The notes beneath the pieces are model-generated. The model was not told the DNA's origin. It did not search any database and worked only from the letters and a program-made list of their open reading frames with translations. DNA of 64,000 nucleotides, from positions 124,001 to 188,000 of the forward strand of contig NZ_LVEJ01000002.1 in assembly GCF_001648775.1 (NCBI RefSeq). The letters run 5' to 3'. Below, piece after piece: positions 40,581-49,455 of this stretch; the first letter of the stretch is position 1; every line of letters starts with the position of its first letter. The DNA is from Pseudomonas fluorescens. GTDB taxonomy: Bacteria > Pseudomonadota > Gammaproteobacteria > Pseudomonadales > Pseudomonadaceae. The position numbers were made by a program, and so were the translations under genes.

Positions 40581-42596
40581 TCAAACAGCCAAAAGCCGCT
40601 CGCGCAATTTGGCAATCTCATCACGCATCTGCGCCGCCGCTTCGAACTCCAGATCCCGCGCCAGCTGATACATCTTCTCTTCCAGCGCACGAATACGTTT
40701 GGTGATCTCGCTCGGCGAGCGCAGTTCGGCTTCGTACTTGGCGTTTTCTTCGGCGGCTTTGGCCATGCCCTTGCGCTTCTTGCTGCGCGAGCCCGGCACG
40801 GTGGCGCCTTCCATGATGTCGGCGACATCCTTGATCACACCACGCGGGGTGATGCCGTTTTCCAGGTTGAAGGCGATCTGCTTGTCGCGACGACGCTCGG
40901 TCTCGCCAATCGCCCGCTCCATCGAACCGGTCATGCGATCAGCGTAGAGAATCGCCCGGCCATTGAGGTTACGTGCAGCGCGGCCAATGGTCTGGATCAG
41001 TGAACGCTCGGAGCGCAGGAAGCCCTCCTTGTCTGCGTCGAGAATCGCCACCAGCGACACTTCCGGCATGTCCAGCCCTTCGCGCAGCAAGTTGATCCCG
41101 ACCAGCACGTCGAAGGTGCCGAGGCGCAGGTCACGGATGATTTCCACGCGCTCAACGGTGTCGATGTCCGAGTGCAGATAACGCACGCGCACGCCGTGGT
41201 CGGCGAGGTAATCGGTAAGGTCTTCGGCCATGCGCTTGGTCAAGGTGGTGACCAGCACCCGCTCCTCGACCGCCACGCGCTTACCGATTTCCGAGAGCAG
41301 ATCGTCGACCTGAGTCAGTGCCGGACGCACTTCAACCTGTGGGTCGACCAGACCGGTCGGCCGCACCACTTGCTCGACCACGCGCCCGGCGTGCTCGGCT
41401 TCATAGTTGCCTGGCGTCGCCGAGACGAAAATGGTCTGCGGGCTGACCCCTTCCCACTCGTCAAACCGCATCGGCCGGTTGTCCAGCGCGGAAGGCAAAC
41501 GGAAGCCGTATTCGACGAGGGTTTCCTTACGCGAACGGTCGCCCTTATACATCGCGCCGACCTGCGGCACGCTGACGTGGGATTCGTCGATCACCAGCAA
41601 GGCATCCGCCGGCAGGTAATCGTAAAGGGTCGGCGGCGCGGCACCGGCCGGACGTCCGGACAGATAACGCGAGTAGTTTTCAATGCCGTTGCAGTAACCC
41701 AGTTCGAGGATCATTTCCAGGTCGAAGCGGGTGCGCTGTTCCAGACGCTGGGCTTCGACCAGTTTGTTGTTGCTGCGCAGATATTCGAGGCGTTCCTGCA
41801 ATTCGACCTTGATGTGTTCAATGGCGTCGAGCAGGGTTTCCCGTGGCGTCACATAGTGGCTCTTCGGGTAAAAGGTGAAGCGCGGCATCTTGCGGATGAC
41901 TTCGCCGGTCAGCGGATCGAATGCGGAAATGCTTTCAACCTCGTCATCGAACAGCTCGATGCGGATCGCTTCCAGATCGGATTCTGCCGGGTAAATGTCG
42001 ATCACATCGCCGCGCACACGGAAAGTCGCGCGGGCAAAATCCATGTCATTGCGGGTGTATTGCAGGTCGGCCAAACGCCGCAGCAGTGCGCGCTGATCGA
42101 GTTTGTCGCCGCGATCGACGTGCAAGACCATCTTCAAATAGGTTTCCGGGCTACCGAGACCGTAGATGCACGACACCGTGGTGACGATGATCGCGTCCTT
42201 GCGCTCCAGCAACGCCTTGGTCGCTGACAGACGCATCTGCTCGATGTGGTCGTTGATCGACGCATCCTTCTCGATGAAGGTGTCGGACGACGGCACGTAG
42301 GCCTCGGGCTGGTAGTAGTCGTAATAGGAAACGAAATATTCGACGGCGTTGTTCGGGAAAAACGCCTTGAACTCGCCGTACAACTGCGCAGCCAGGGTTT
42401 TGTTCGGCGCCAGCACCAGCGTCGGGCGCTGTATCTGCGAGATGACATTGGCGATGCTGAAGGTCTTGCCCGAGCCGGTCACACCGAGCAGCGTCTGGTG
42501 CGCCAGCCCGGCTTCAATGCCCTCCACCAGTTGGCGAATGGCTTCCGGCTGATCGCCGGCGGGCTCGAAGCGGGTGACAAGCTGGAATTCGGACAT
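40581..42596 (-). CDS. uvrB: excinuclease ABC subunit B
   Basis: 671 residues. Damage-verifying helicase of nucleotide excision repair. Walker A GVTGSGKT at 38-45, beta-hairpin aromatic cluster [12 protein letters not shown] (about 92-103), DEAD-like DESH, helicase motif [11 protein letters not shown], and the C-terminal UVR motif ([20 protein letters not shown]). Start 42596 is preceded by AGAGGTGTGT; a 15-codon upstream extension is unlikely. I see no LexA box (CTG-N10-CAG) of good quality in front. Confidence 0.97.
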   Translation of the reverse strand: MSEFQLVTRFEPAGDQPEAIRQLVEGIEAGLAHQTLLGVTGSGKTFSIANVISQIQRPTLVLAPNKTLAAQLYGEFKAFFPNNAVEYFVSYYDYYQPEAYVPSSDTFIEKDASINDHIEQMRLSATKALLERKDAIIVTTVSCIYGLGSPETYLKMVLHVDRGDKLDQRALLRRLADLQYTRNDMDFARATFRVRGDVIDIYPAESDLEAIRIELFDDEVESISAFDPLTGEVIRKMPRFTFYPKSHYVTPRETLLDAIEHIKVELQERLEYLRSNNKLVEAQRLEQRTRFDLEMILELGYCNGIENYSRYLSGRPAGAAPPTLYDYLPADALLVIDESHVSVPQVGAMYKGDRSRKETLVEYGFRLPSALDNRPMRFDEWEGVSPQTIFVSATPGNYEAEHAGRVVEQVVRPTGLVDPQVEVRPALTQVDDLLSEIGKRVAVEERVLVTTLTKRMAEDLTDYLADHGVRVRYLHSDIDTVERVEIIRDLRLGTFDVLVGINLLREGLDMPEVSLVAILDADKEGFLRSERSLIQTIGRAARNLNGRAILYADRMTGSMERAIGETERRRDKQIAFNLENGITPRGVIKDVADIMEGATVPGSRSKKRKGMAKAAEENAKYEAELRSPSEITKRIRALEEKMYQLARDLEFEAAAQMRDEIAKLRERLLAV

Positions 42597-42933
42597 ACAC
42601 ACCTCTGGGATCGCGGCATTCCGAGCAAAGCGGAGCACCACGGGGACGACCGCAAACGACCGATGTCGCGCAAGAAAAAAGCTGGATTGTGCTCAATGTG
42701 GTGGCGATTGCCCGCTGTTTCAAGGCAAACGTCCTACATCCGGTAAAGACTCTGACACGAGCAATCGACTAACGGTCAAGAAATAATCGGAAAAACTTGC
42801 CTGAAAAGCCGATTCGCCTGTCGCCATCGCTCAGTAATGGCCTCTATACTAGCTCCCCGTTTGTGCACCGCTCTAGTGCATTCGGCTGGAGCGCCACACG
42901 TCCCTCCACACTCCATTCAGAGCCGCCGTAATA
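42597..42933. other. divergent intergenic region uvrB / aminotransferase
   Basis: 337 bases without a gene. A -10-like TATACT lies at 42845-42850 on the plus strand, about 84 bases before the aminotransferase start, with no clear -35. The leader contains the short inverted repeat TGCAC-N7-GTGCA (42864-42880). Nothing else stands out. Confidence 0.5.
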
Positions 42934-44130
42934 ATGAGCCTGTTCTCCGCTGTCGAAATGGCACCCCGCGATCCAATCCTGGGCCTCAACGAAGCATTCA
43001 ACGCCGATACCCGGACCACCAAGGTCAACCTGGGCGTGGGTGTTTACTGCAACGAAGAGGGGCGAATTCCACTTCTGCGCGCTGTAATCGAAGCCGAGAC
43101 GATTCGCGTCGCTCAACACGCTTCGCGCGGTTACCTGCCGATCGATGGCATCGCTGCCTACGACCAGGCTGTGCAAAAGCTGCTGTTCGGCAACGACTCG
43201 CCGCTGATCAGCGCCGGTCGCGTCATCACCACTCAGGCCGTCGGCGGGACCGGCGCACTGAAAATCGGTGCCGACTTCCTCAAGCAACTGCTGCCGAACG
43301 CCGTTGTGGCAATCAGCGACCCGAGCTGGGAAAACCACCGCGCGCTGTTCGAAACCGCCGGTTTCCCGGTGCAGAACTATCGCTACTACGACGCTGCTAC
43401 CCATGACGTAAATCGTGCTGGCATGCTCGAAGACCTCAACGCCCTGCCGAACGGCTCGATCGTTATCCTCCACGCTTGCTGCCACAACCCGACCGGCGTC
43501 GACCTGACTCCGGCGGACTGGAACAACGTGCTGGAAGTGGTCAAGGCCAAGGGCCACGTGCCGTTCCTCGACATGGCTTACCAGGGTTTCGGTGACGGTA
43601 TCGACGAAGACGCCGCCGCCGTGCGCCTGTTCGCAGAATCCGGTCTGACTTTCTTCGTCTCGAGCTCGTTCTCCAAGTCGTTCTCGCTGTACGGCGAGCG
43701 TGTTGGCGCGCTGTCGATCATCAGCGAGTCGAAAGAAGAAAGCGCGCGCGTACTGTCGCAAGTCAAACGCGTTATCCGTACCAACTACTCCAACCCGCCA
43801 ACCCACGGTGCGAGCATCGTTGCTGCGGTGTTGAACAGCCCGGAACTGCGCGCACAGTGGGAAGCCGAACTGGCTGAAATGCGTCTGCGCATTCGTGGCA
43901 TGCGTACGCAGATGGTTGATCTGCTGGCAGAGAAAGCCCCGGGCCGCGACTTCAGCTTCGTCGGTCGCCAGCGCGGGATGTTCTCCTACTCCGGCCTGAC
44001 CACTGAACAGGTTCATCGCCTGCGTAACGAGTTCGGCATCTACGCCTTGGACACCGGCCGCATCTGCGTGGCTGCGCTGAACCAGAGCAACATCAAGGCT
44101 GTGACGGATGCGATCGTTCAGGTCATCTGA
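42934..44130 (+). CDS. class I aromatic/aspartate aminotransferase
   Basis: 398 residues of the AspC/TyrB subgroup. PLP lysine is in SSSFSKSFSLYGER (about residue 248), with the conserved HNPTG-like segment CCHNPTGVDLT and C-terminal R-I-C-V-A. Transfers amino groups between aspartate or aromatic amino acids and 2-oxoglutarate. Orthologue of the gene next to uvrB in PAO1; tyrB/phhC-type or aspC-type preference cannot be decided by reading. A hairpin terminator follows. Confidence 0.93.
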   Translation: MSLFSAVEMAPRDPILGLNEAFNADTRTTKVNLGVGVYCNEEGRIPLLRAVIEAETIRVAQHASRGYLPIDGIAAYDQAVQKLLFGNDSPLISAGRVITTQAVGGTGALKIGADFLKQLLPNAVVAISDPSWENHRALFETAGFPVQNYRYYDAATHDVNRAGMLEDLNALPNGSIVILHACCHNPTGVDLTPADWNNVLEVVKAKGHVPFLDMAYQGFGDGIDEDAAAVRLFAESGLTFFVSSSFSKSFSLYGERVGALSIISESKEESARVLSQVKRVIRTNYSNPPTHGASIVAAVLNSPELRAQWEAELAEMRLRIRGMRTQMVDLLAEKAPGRDFSFVGRQRGMFSYSGLTTEQVHRLRNEFGIYALDTGRICVAALNQSNIKAVTDAIVQVI

Positions 44131-44146
44131 TCACGCTGCGTGGTGA

Positions 44147-44178
44147 AAAACGGGAAGCCTTGGGGCTTCCCGTTTTTT
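44147..44178 (+). terminator. intrinsic terminator after the aminotransferase
   Basis: ACGGGAAGCC, loop TTGG, GGCTTCCCGT, then TTTTT. Begins 17 bases after the stop. Confidence 0.9.
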
Positions 44179-44230
44179 ATTTGTCCGAAGGAATGCCACA
44201 TTCCCTCTAAACTGCACACAAATCTGAAGA

Positions 44231-44321
44231 GTGGGAGCGAGCCTGCTCGCGAATGCGGTGGGTCAGTCGCCATCATTGTTGACAGACAAACCGCATTCGC
44301 GAGCAGGCTCGCTCCCACAGG
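44231..44321. repeat. REPIN (GTGGG-outside type)
   Basis: GTGGGAGCGAGCCTGCTCGC ... GCGAGCAGGCTCGCTCCCAC; flanking pairs GAATGCGGT and ACCGCATTC extend the inverted repeat, with an inner GTCAG...CTGAC-like pair. Confidence 0.88.
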
Positions 44322-44356
44322 TTATGCGTACATCCGAGATTTTTGAGAGAACCCAA

Positions 44357-44557
44357 ATGAAAAACGACAACCTGCGCGCCGACCGTGACGATCTGGATGA
44401 CTTCATCCCTCGCACCTCGGCCAAACGCGAAAAAAGCCTGGTGCTGCAAGTCGCCGCCGGGGTGTTTCTCGGCGGTCTGGCGCTGTGGCTGGTGCAACTG
44501 GCAGCCACAGCGGCGTACGCCAAATTGCTGCTCGGAACGATTACTTTCGGCAGTTAA
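44357..44557 (+). CDS. small membrane protein of unknown function
   Basis: 66 residues from ATG 44357. A charged N-terminus rich in Asp/Arg (RADRDDLDDFIPR) and a Lys-rich turn are followed by a single hydrophobic segment (about 29-52) and a short tail. I do not recognise it. Orientation (positive residues before the segment) suggests the N-terminus stays in the cytoplasm. The frame is also open upstream through the REPIN, which is not credible coding. Its stop shares bases with the stop of the opposite gene. Confidence 0.6.
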   Translation: MKNDNLRADRDDLDDFIPRTSAKREKSLVLQVAAGVFLGGLALWLVQLAATAAYAKLLLGTITFGS

Positions 44558-44784
44558 GCCAATTCGCTCGCGCGCTGAGTCGCGGCATCGTCGTAAACGA
44601 CGTATAGCGATTCGGCGATCTGGCTCTTGATCGCCTTGGTGCTCTCCAGACCGAGGACGAACCCTTCGGCCTTGCCGCCAGCGCGGTTCAATTCCTCGGC
44701 GGTGCTGGCCTGGGTGATTGCGTCGAAGAGCTTTTCGGCGTGGGGACCGACGCCTTTGGGCAGACTGATTTGCGCAATGCTCAT
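44554..44784 (-). CDS. conserved hypothetical small protein
   Basis: 76 residues, mainly helical (ISLPKGVGPHAEKLFDAITQ ...), no signal, cysteine or membrane segment. I do not recognise a family. Codon use and the clean ATG are gene-like. It is tail-to-tail with the 66-residue membrane protein, sharing stop-codon bases. Confidence 0.6.
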   Translation of the reverse strand: MSIAQISLPKGVGPHAEKLFDAITQASTAEELNRAGGKAEGFVLGLESTKAIKSQIAESLYVVYDDAATQRASELA

Positions 44785-45003
44785 GCGAGCACCGCGCTGT
44801 TGCGGGTTGATTCATTCATGGCGCGTACCTTTTCGGCGAATGGCCGGCAGCGCGTGTGACCACTTCCGGGCGGCCATGGTAGACCTCTGCTACGGTTCTG
44901 GTAACCGCCAATCGCTGACAAACCGCCATCCATCCCGAAAATTCACTCATTTTTGCAACCGGTGCTTGACTTCTCTTTTTGAATCAGTAACATACGCACC
45001 AAT

Positions 45004-45079
45004 TCCGCAATAGCTCAGTTGGTAGAGCAAATGACTGTTAATCATTGGGTCCCTGGTTCGAGTCCAGGTTGTGGAGCCA
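45004..45079 (+). tRNA. tRNA-Asn (GTT)
   Basis: 76 nt with CCA. Acceptor TCCGCAA pairs with TTGTGGA (one G-T); anticodon loop CTGTTAA gives GTT. A terminator follows after 6 bases. Confidence 0.97.
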
Positions 45080-45085
45080 AATAGC

Positions 45086-45120
45086 AAAGCCCCTGAATCG
45101 AAAGATTCAGGGGCTTTTTT
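45086..45120 (+). terminator. intrinsic terminator of tRNA-Asn
   Basis: AAAGCCCCTGAATC, loop GAAA, GATTCAGGGGCTTT, then TTT. Fourteen-pair stem without mismatch. Confidence 0.93.
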
Positions 45121-45159
45121 GTGGGCGCTCGAAAAGATCACCTATTGATCTACAAACGA

Positions 45160-45197
45160 AAAAGGGCCGACCTGTGTTTAACAGATCGGCCCTTTTC
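45160..45197 (-). terminator. intrinsic terminator of the NCS2 permease gene
   Basis: Minus strand AAAAGGGCCGA, about 16-base apical part, TCGGCCCTTTT, then T. Lies 17 bases after the permease stop and faces the tRNA-Asn terminator. Confidence 0.85.
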
Positions 45198-45213
45198 TAT
45201 TCAGGCGCAGTCG

Positions 45214-46737
45214 TCAGACGTGCTCGCTGGGTCTCACCTGCACCTTCGGCGCACCATGCCCATGATCGTGGTCATCAGGCTCGATCACCGGCACTTCCTT
45301 GCCGTCGCAGTCGTGCAGTTTGCCGTCGCTGAAATAATCGCCTTCACGCAGCGCCGCCAGATCGCGATAGCGCAGGGTCCGCTCCTCTGCCGCGGCAAAC
45401 ACCGACTGTTGATCGGAGTTACCGGCCGTGAAGTGGTTGAACGCCAGGTTGAGCAGAATCGCCATGATCGCCGACGAGCTGATGCCCGAGTGGAAAATGG
45501 TCGCGAACCAGCTTGGGAAGTGATCGTAGAAGTTCGGCGCAGCAATCGGGATCATGCCGAAACCGATCGAGGTGGCGACGATGATCAGGTTGACGTTGTT
45601 GCGGTAATCAACTTTCGACAGCGTCCGAATACCACTCGCCGCCACAGTGCCAAACAGCACGATACCGGCGCCGCCGAGTACCGAAGTCGGTACCGCCGCG
45701 ATGACCCGGCCCATGAAGGGCAGCAAACCGAGGATCACCAGGAACACACCGCCAGTGGCCACCACGTAACGGCTCTTGATCCCGGTCACGGCCACCAGCC
45801 CGACGTTCTGGGCGAAGGCGCTCTGGGTGAAGGAACCGAAGATCGGCGCAAACATGCTCGACAGCATGTCAGCGCGCAGGCCATTGCCCAGACGCTTGGA
45901 GTCGACTTTGGTGCCGATGATTTCACCGACCGCGAGGATATCAGCGGAGGTTTCCACCAAAGTCACCATGACCACGATGCACATCGACAGGATCGCGGCG
46001 AAGTGGAAAGTCGGCATGCCGAAGTGGAACGGCGTCGGGAAGCCGAACATCGGCCCGGTGGTGACGCTGGAGAAATCCGCCATGCCGAGGAACACCGCCA
46101 ACACCGTGCCGATCACCATGGCCAACAGGATCGACAGACGCGAGATGGTCGAGCTGCCGACTTTGCTCAGCAGCAACACCAGCACCAGCGTTACTGCCGC
46201 CAGACCGATGTTCTGCATGCTGCCGAAGTCCGGCGCGTGGCTGTTGCCGCCCATCGCCCAGCGTGCGGCCACCGGCATCAGCGTCAGGCCGATGGTGGTG
46301 ATCACAATGCCGGTGACCAAGGGTGGGAAGAACTTGGTGATGCGCGAGAACACTGGCGTGATCAGCAAGCCGATCAAGGAGGCCGCAATCACCGCGCCAA
46401 GCACCGACTGGAAACCGCCCTCCCCGCCACTGCTGACGATCGCGACCATGGTCGCAACACCGGAGAACGACACGCCCTGTACCAGCGGCAACTGACAGCC
46501 AAAAAACGGTAGACCCAGGGTTTGCAGCAGTGTCGCCAGCCCCCCCGCAAACAATGAAGCAGCAATCAGCAAACCAATATCCGCCGGCGACAGGCCGGCC
46601 GCCTGGCCGATGATCAGTGGCACCGCAACGATACCGCCGTACATGGTCAGAACATGTTGCAGGCCGTAAGCCATATTCGCGCCGACCCCGAGATTTTCAT
46701 CCTCGGGCCGTTGGTGTGAAACATGGGGCGTTTTCAT
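45214..46737 (-). CDS. NCS2 family purine (xanthine/urate) permease
   Basis: 507 residues from MKTPHVSHQRP. About 12-14 hydrophobic segments; the NCS2 signature Q-N-V-G-L-V-A-V-T-G-I-K-S-R-Y is near residue 320. Proton symporter for xanthine, uric acid or related oxopurines; the exact substrate is not settled by reading. The last 40 residues are hydrophilic with D-D-H-D-H-G-H-G, a possible metal-binding tail. A perfect palindrome 67 bases upstream suggests GntR-type repression. The frame extends to 46827 but would run through that operator. Confidence 0.92.
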   Translation of the reverse strand: MKTPHVSHQRPEDENLGVGANMAYGLQHVLTMYGGIVAVPLIIGQAAGLSPADIGLLIAASLFAGGLATLLQTLGLPFFGCQLPLVQGVSFSGVATMVAIVSSGGEGGFQSVLGAVIAASLIGLLITPVFSRITKFFPPLVTGIVITTIGLTLMPVAARWAMGGNSHAPDFGSMQNIGLAAVTLVLVLLLSKVGSSTISRLSILLAMVIGTVLAVFLGMADFSSVTTGPMFGFPTPFHFGMPTFHFAAILSMCIVVMVTLVETSADILAVGEIIGTKVDSKRLGNGLRADMLSSMFAPIFGSFTQSAFAQNVGLVAVTGIKSRYVVATGGVFLVILGLLPFMGRVIAAVPTSVLGGAGIVLFGTVAASGIRTLSKVDYRNNVNLIIVATSIGFGMIPIAAPNFYDHFPSWFATIFHSGISSSAIMAILLNLAFNHFTAGNSDQQSVFAAAEERTLRYRDLAALREGDYFSDGKLHDCDGKEVPVIEPDDHDHGHGAPKVQVRPSEHV

Positions 46738-46803
46738 GGTGGGGGGTTCCCTGGTTTTTGTTATGCGCACACTGTATTCAATACTCGTGACAAATGTCCA
46801 TAG

Positions 46804-46817
46804 AGTTGTATACAACT
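46804..46817. promoter_or_regulatory. palindrome AGTTGTATACAACT, probable GntR-type operator
   Basis: Perfect 14-base palindrome with the TTGTATACAA core, resembling operators of GntR/FadR-type regulators that control purine catabolism. It is flanked by further inverted bits (GTGACAA ... TTGTCAGTCAC) and lies in the permease promoter region. Confidence 0.65.
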
Positions 46818-46970
46818 TGTCAGTCACATAATGGATAGGTAGCCACCCAACCTTCTATACCGCCGCTTGTATCCCCCACAAATCCGGCAACACATCCCTA
46901 CCTGCATCTGCGCCAACGACCAATAGGCTGAAGTGTTCATGGCGACCGACGGTGCGGCCGCAGTCTTTTT

Positions 46971-46991
46971 TATACATATAAAGTATGCATA
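46971..46991. promoter_or_regulatory. imperfect inverted repeat at the brnT start, probable BrnA operator
   Basis: TATACATA, spacer TAAAG, TATGCATA: 7 of 8 positions pair. It also contains -10-like sequences and ends one base before the brnT ATG, fitting autorepression by BrnA. Confidence 0.6.
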
Positions 46992-47276
46992 ATGCAGTTA
47001 ATCGATATTCAGTTCGACAAAAGCAAGAACGCAGCCAACAAACTCAAGCACAGGGGCATCAGCCTCGCCCAGACCGAAGTGGTCTTTTACGACGAACGAG
47101 CAATAACTGTTGAAGACAACGACCATGACGAACAACGCTGGATCACTCTCGGTCTCGACGCCAAGGGACGCTTGCTGGTCGTCGCATACAGTTATCGCGA
47201 GCCGAATGTCGTTCGAATTATTTCTGCACGTGTCGCCACACCGGGCGAGCGTTGCGCCTATTTTCTGGAGGCTTGA
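46992..47276 (+). CDS. brnT: BrnT family toxin
   Basis: 94 residues. BrnT is a RelE-fold ribonuclease toxin. Visible family pattern: F-D-K-S-K-N-x-x-N-x-x-K-H-R-G-I-S near the N-terminus, D-E-R-x-I-T-V-E-D, E-Q-R-W-I-T-L-G, and the C-terminal R-I-I-S-A-R-V-A segment. No Shine-Dalgarno is visible and the presumed operator abuts the ATG, so the message may be leaderless or very short-leadered. brnA begins 3 bases after the stop. Confidence 0.88.
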   Translation: MQLIDIQFDKSKNAANKLKHRGISLAQTEVVFYDERAITVEDNDHDEQRWITLGLDAKGRLLVVAYSYREPNVVRIISARVATPGERCAYFLEA

Positions 47277-47279
47277 CCA

Positions 47280-47600
47280 ATGAAAGACGAATATGACTTC
47301 TCCCAAGGCAAACGCGGCGCTGTGGCGCCCACCAAGGGCAAAACGCGCATCACTATAATGCTCGACGATGCCGTCATCGACGCCGCACGCACGGTGGCGG
47401 AAAACGAGGGATTTGGTTATCAGACGGTGATCAACAACACGCTGCGCCATGCCTTGCTCGATGCTGAAAAGCAGGATCAGGTCGACCCGCTGCATTTCGG
47501 CAAGGGCATTACCGCCGCCGACCTCAAGAGTATTGAGAAAAAATTGTCGGCAGCGGCCGGGGAAATTCGCCGGGTGCTGGAACCCGATGCCAAGCCTTAG
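47280..47600 (+). CDS. brnA: BrnA family antitoxin
   Basis: 106 residues with an N-terminal toxin-binding arm and a ribbon-helix-helix DNA-binding part (K-T-R-I-T-I-M-L-D-D-A-V-I-D-A, about 21-35). Neutralises BrnT and represses the operon. GGAGGCTTGACCA precedes the ATG, a much stronger site than that of the toxin, as expected for antitoxin excess. Its stop overlaps the stop of the convergent acetyltransferase gene by 3 bases (CDS overlap 4). Confidence 0.88.
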   Translation: MKDEYDFSQGKRGAVAPTKGKTRITIMLDDAVIDAARTVAENEGFGYQTVINNTLRHALLDAEKQDQVDPLHFGKGITAADLKSIEKKLSAAAGEIRRVLEPDAKP

Positions 47601-48430
47601 GCTTTGGCCGGTAAGATCATTCGTTCGAGGGAATGCCGTGTATGCGGCACGTCCGGCAGGTGAATGTCGAATTCTCGCTCCAGCAGTTCGATCAATGCCG
47701 CCACCTCGGTGATTTCGCGCCGCTCGCTGCTTGCGCCCATGCGATGAAGAGCGAAACTGCCGTTGTTGAGCGTTTTGCGCCAGCCATCACCGGTACGCGC
47801 CGCCATCAGGCGTTGGGTAAACGGAGAGTCGGGATGGGCCGAGACGTACCAGTTGCCGATGGTGAAATCGATGTCTTCCTGACGCTGTAGATCAAACAGA
47901 TACATCGATCGCCATTCGCCCGCGACGTTGGCCTGCAGCATGTAGCCATCGGCTTGTTTGTCGATGCGATAGGGTTCGTGCGGGGTAGTTTGTTCTGCCT
48001 CGGTATCGAGAAGCAGCGGCGCCGTCGGCACCATGCCACCGAAGCCGACGTCGGTGATGTAACGCACACCGTCCAGCGTGACCAGACTCAAGCGGTGCGT
48101 GCGCGCCGTCCAGCTACCTTCCGGCTGATTCATCACCACGCGACCGCTGATGGCGCGAGCGTCGAAGCCCAGCTCAAGCAGCAGGGTGAAGAACAAATTA
48201 TTCAGTTCGTAGCAGTAACCACCGCGACCGCCGAGCAGGATTTTTTCTTCAATGGACGGTAAATCGATCAGCACCGGTGCGCCAGTAATCGTCGCCAGAT
48301 TCTCGAAAGGAAATACTCCGGTGTGGCGCCATTGCAGCAGCCGCAAGTTTTCCAGCGTCGGCGCTGGCGGTGCATCAAAACCCAGACGTTGCAGGTACAG
48401 CTTCAGATTCGTCAGGCGTGGCTCACTCAT
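47597..48430 (-). CDS. arylamine N-acetyltransferase
   Basis: 277 residues from MSEPRLTNLKLYL. Transfers acetyl from acetyl-CoA to arylamines and hydrazines. The catalytic triad is complete: Cys73 (GRGGYCYELN), His112 (RTHRLS) and Asp127 (TDVGFGG). AAGGATCGAGCA precedes the ATG; the frame reaches 48565 but that part overlaps the end of the exonuclease gene region. Confidence 0.93.
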   Translation of the reverse strand: MSEPRLTNLKLYLQRLGFDAPPAPTLENLRLLQWRHTGVFPFENLATITGAPVLIDLPSIEEKILLGGRGGYCYELNNLFFTLLLELGFDARAISGRVVMNQPEGSWTARTHRLSLVTLDGVRYITDVGFGGMVPTAPLLLDTEAEQTTPHEPYRIDKQADGYMLQANVAGEWRSMYLFDLQRQEDIDFTIGNWYVSAHPDSPFTQRLMAARTGDGWRKTLNNGSFALHRMGASSERREITEVAALIELLEREFDIHLPDVPHTRHSLERMILPAKA

Positions 48431-48531
48431 TGCTCGATCCTTATGCATGGGGCCGCAGTTCACTGCGTTGATGGTCGCCATGTATACGGGATCGGGCACG
48501 GTTTTCGACAATTGATTTCGCCAATCGCCCG

Positions 48532-49326
48532 CTAGCGTTTTTTGCGTGAACCGATGCGTATCCACGTCGGCGCATGATCACTGGCGTGCGGTTCGTTGCG
48601 CACCCAGGCGTCGACCCCGGCTTCGTGCAAATACGGACTCAGCGCCGGGTTGAGCAGCAGATGATCGATGCGCAGGCCGGAATTGGTTTGCCAGTGCTGA
48701 CGGAAGTAATCCCAAAACGTGTAGAGACGGTCCTCGGGATACAAATGCCGCAGCGAATCGGTCCAGCCCTGATCAAGCAAGCGTTGATAACAGGCGCGGC
48801 TCTGCGGTTGCAGCAACGCATCCTTGAGCCAGGAACGGGTGTTGTAGATGTCCATGTCGGTCGGCACGACGTTGTAATCACCGGCCAGCACCACCGGGTG
48901 ATCACTGCTTTGCAGGTCTTTCGCGTAACTGATCAGCCGTTCGAACCAGGCCAGCTTGTAATCGAATTTGGGCCCCGGTTGCGGATTGCCGTTGGGCAGG
49001 TACAGGCAACCGACCAGCACGCCGTGCACCGCCGCTTCCAGATAACGGCTGTGCTTGTCATCAGGATCGCCGGGCAGTCCGCGGCGGCTCTCCAGCGGTT
49101 GCGCGTCGCGGGCGAGAATCGCCACGCCGTTCCACGAGGCCTGGCCTTGCCAGATCGCGCCGTAACCGGCGGCTTCCAGTTCGGCGGCGGGGAATGCCGT
49201 GTCGACCGATTTGAGTTCTTGCAGGCAGGCAATGTCCGGTTGCTCACGCTTGAGCCAATCCAGCAGATTCGGCAAACGCGCGCGTAAACCGTTGACGTTG
49301 TAGGTGGCAATCCGCAGGTTTTTCAT
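48532..49326 (-). CDS. xthA: exodeoxyribonuclease III
   Basis: 264 residues from MKNLRIATYNVNGLRARL. AP endonuclease and 3' exonuclease of base excision repair. Motifs LQELKS (metal-binding Glu about 34), GDYNVVPTD (about 150) and SDHAPTW near the C-terminus. GCAGGAG precedes the ATG. Divergent from the GNAT gene. A longer open frame to 49473 lacks support. Confidence 0.95.
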   Translation of the reverse strand: MKNLRIATYNVNGLRARLPNLLDWLKREQPDIACLQELKSVDTAFPAAELEAAGYGAIWQGQASWNGVAILARDAQPLESRRGLPGDPDDKHSRYLEAAVHGVLVGCLYLPNGNPQPGPKFDYKLAWFERLISYAKDLQSSDHPVVLAGDYNVVPTDMDIYNTRSWLKDALLQPQSRACYQRLLDQGWTDSLRHLYPEDRLYTFWDYFRQHWQTNSGLRIDHLLLNPALSPYLHEAGVDAWVRNEPHASDHAPTWIRIGSRKKR

Positions 49327-49455
49327 CAACTGAGGCTCCTGCCCATGGGCTGTGAAAATTGTGACCGCGTGAACATCACGCCGGTTGCATCGGATCCACC
49401 CGGTGCGGCGTAATAGGCCCTCGCCATTCGCCCGCACCGCCGAGACCTGAATCCC

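Noticed and set aside
42597..42840. Search for a LexA box in front of uvrB
   Set aside because: No CTG-N10-CAG element of acceptable quality was seen.
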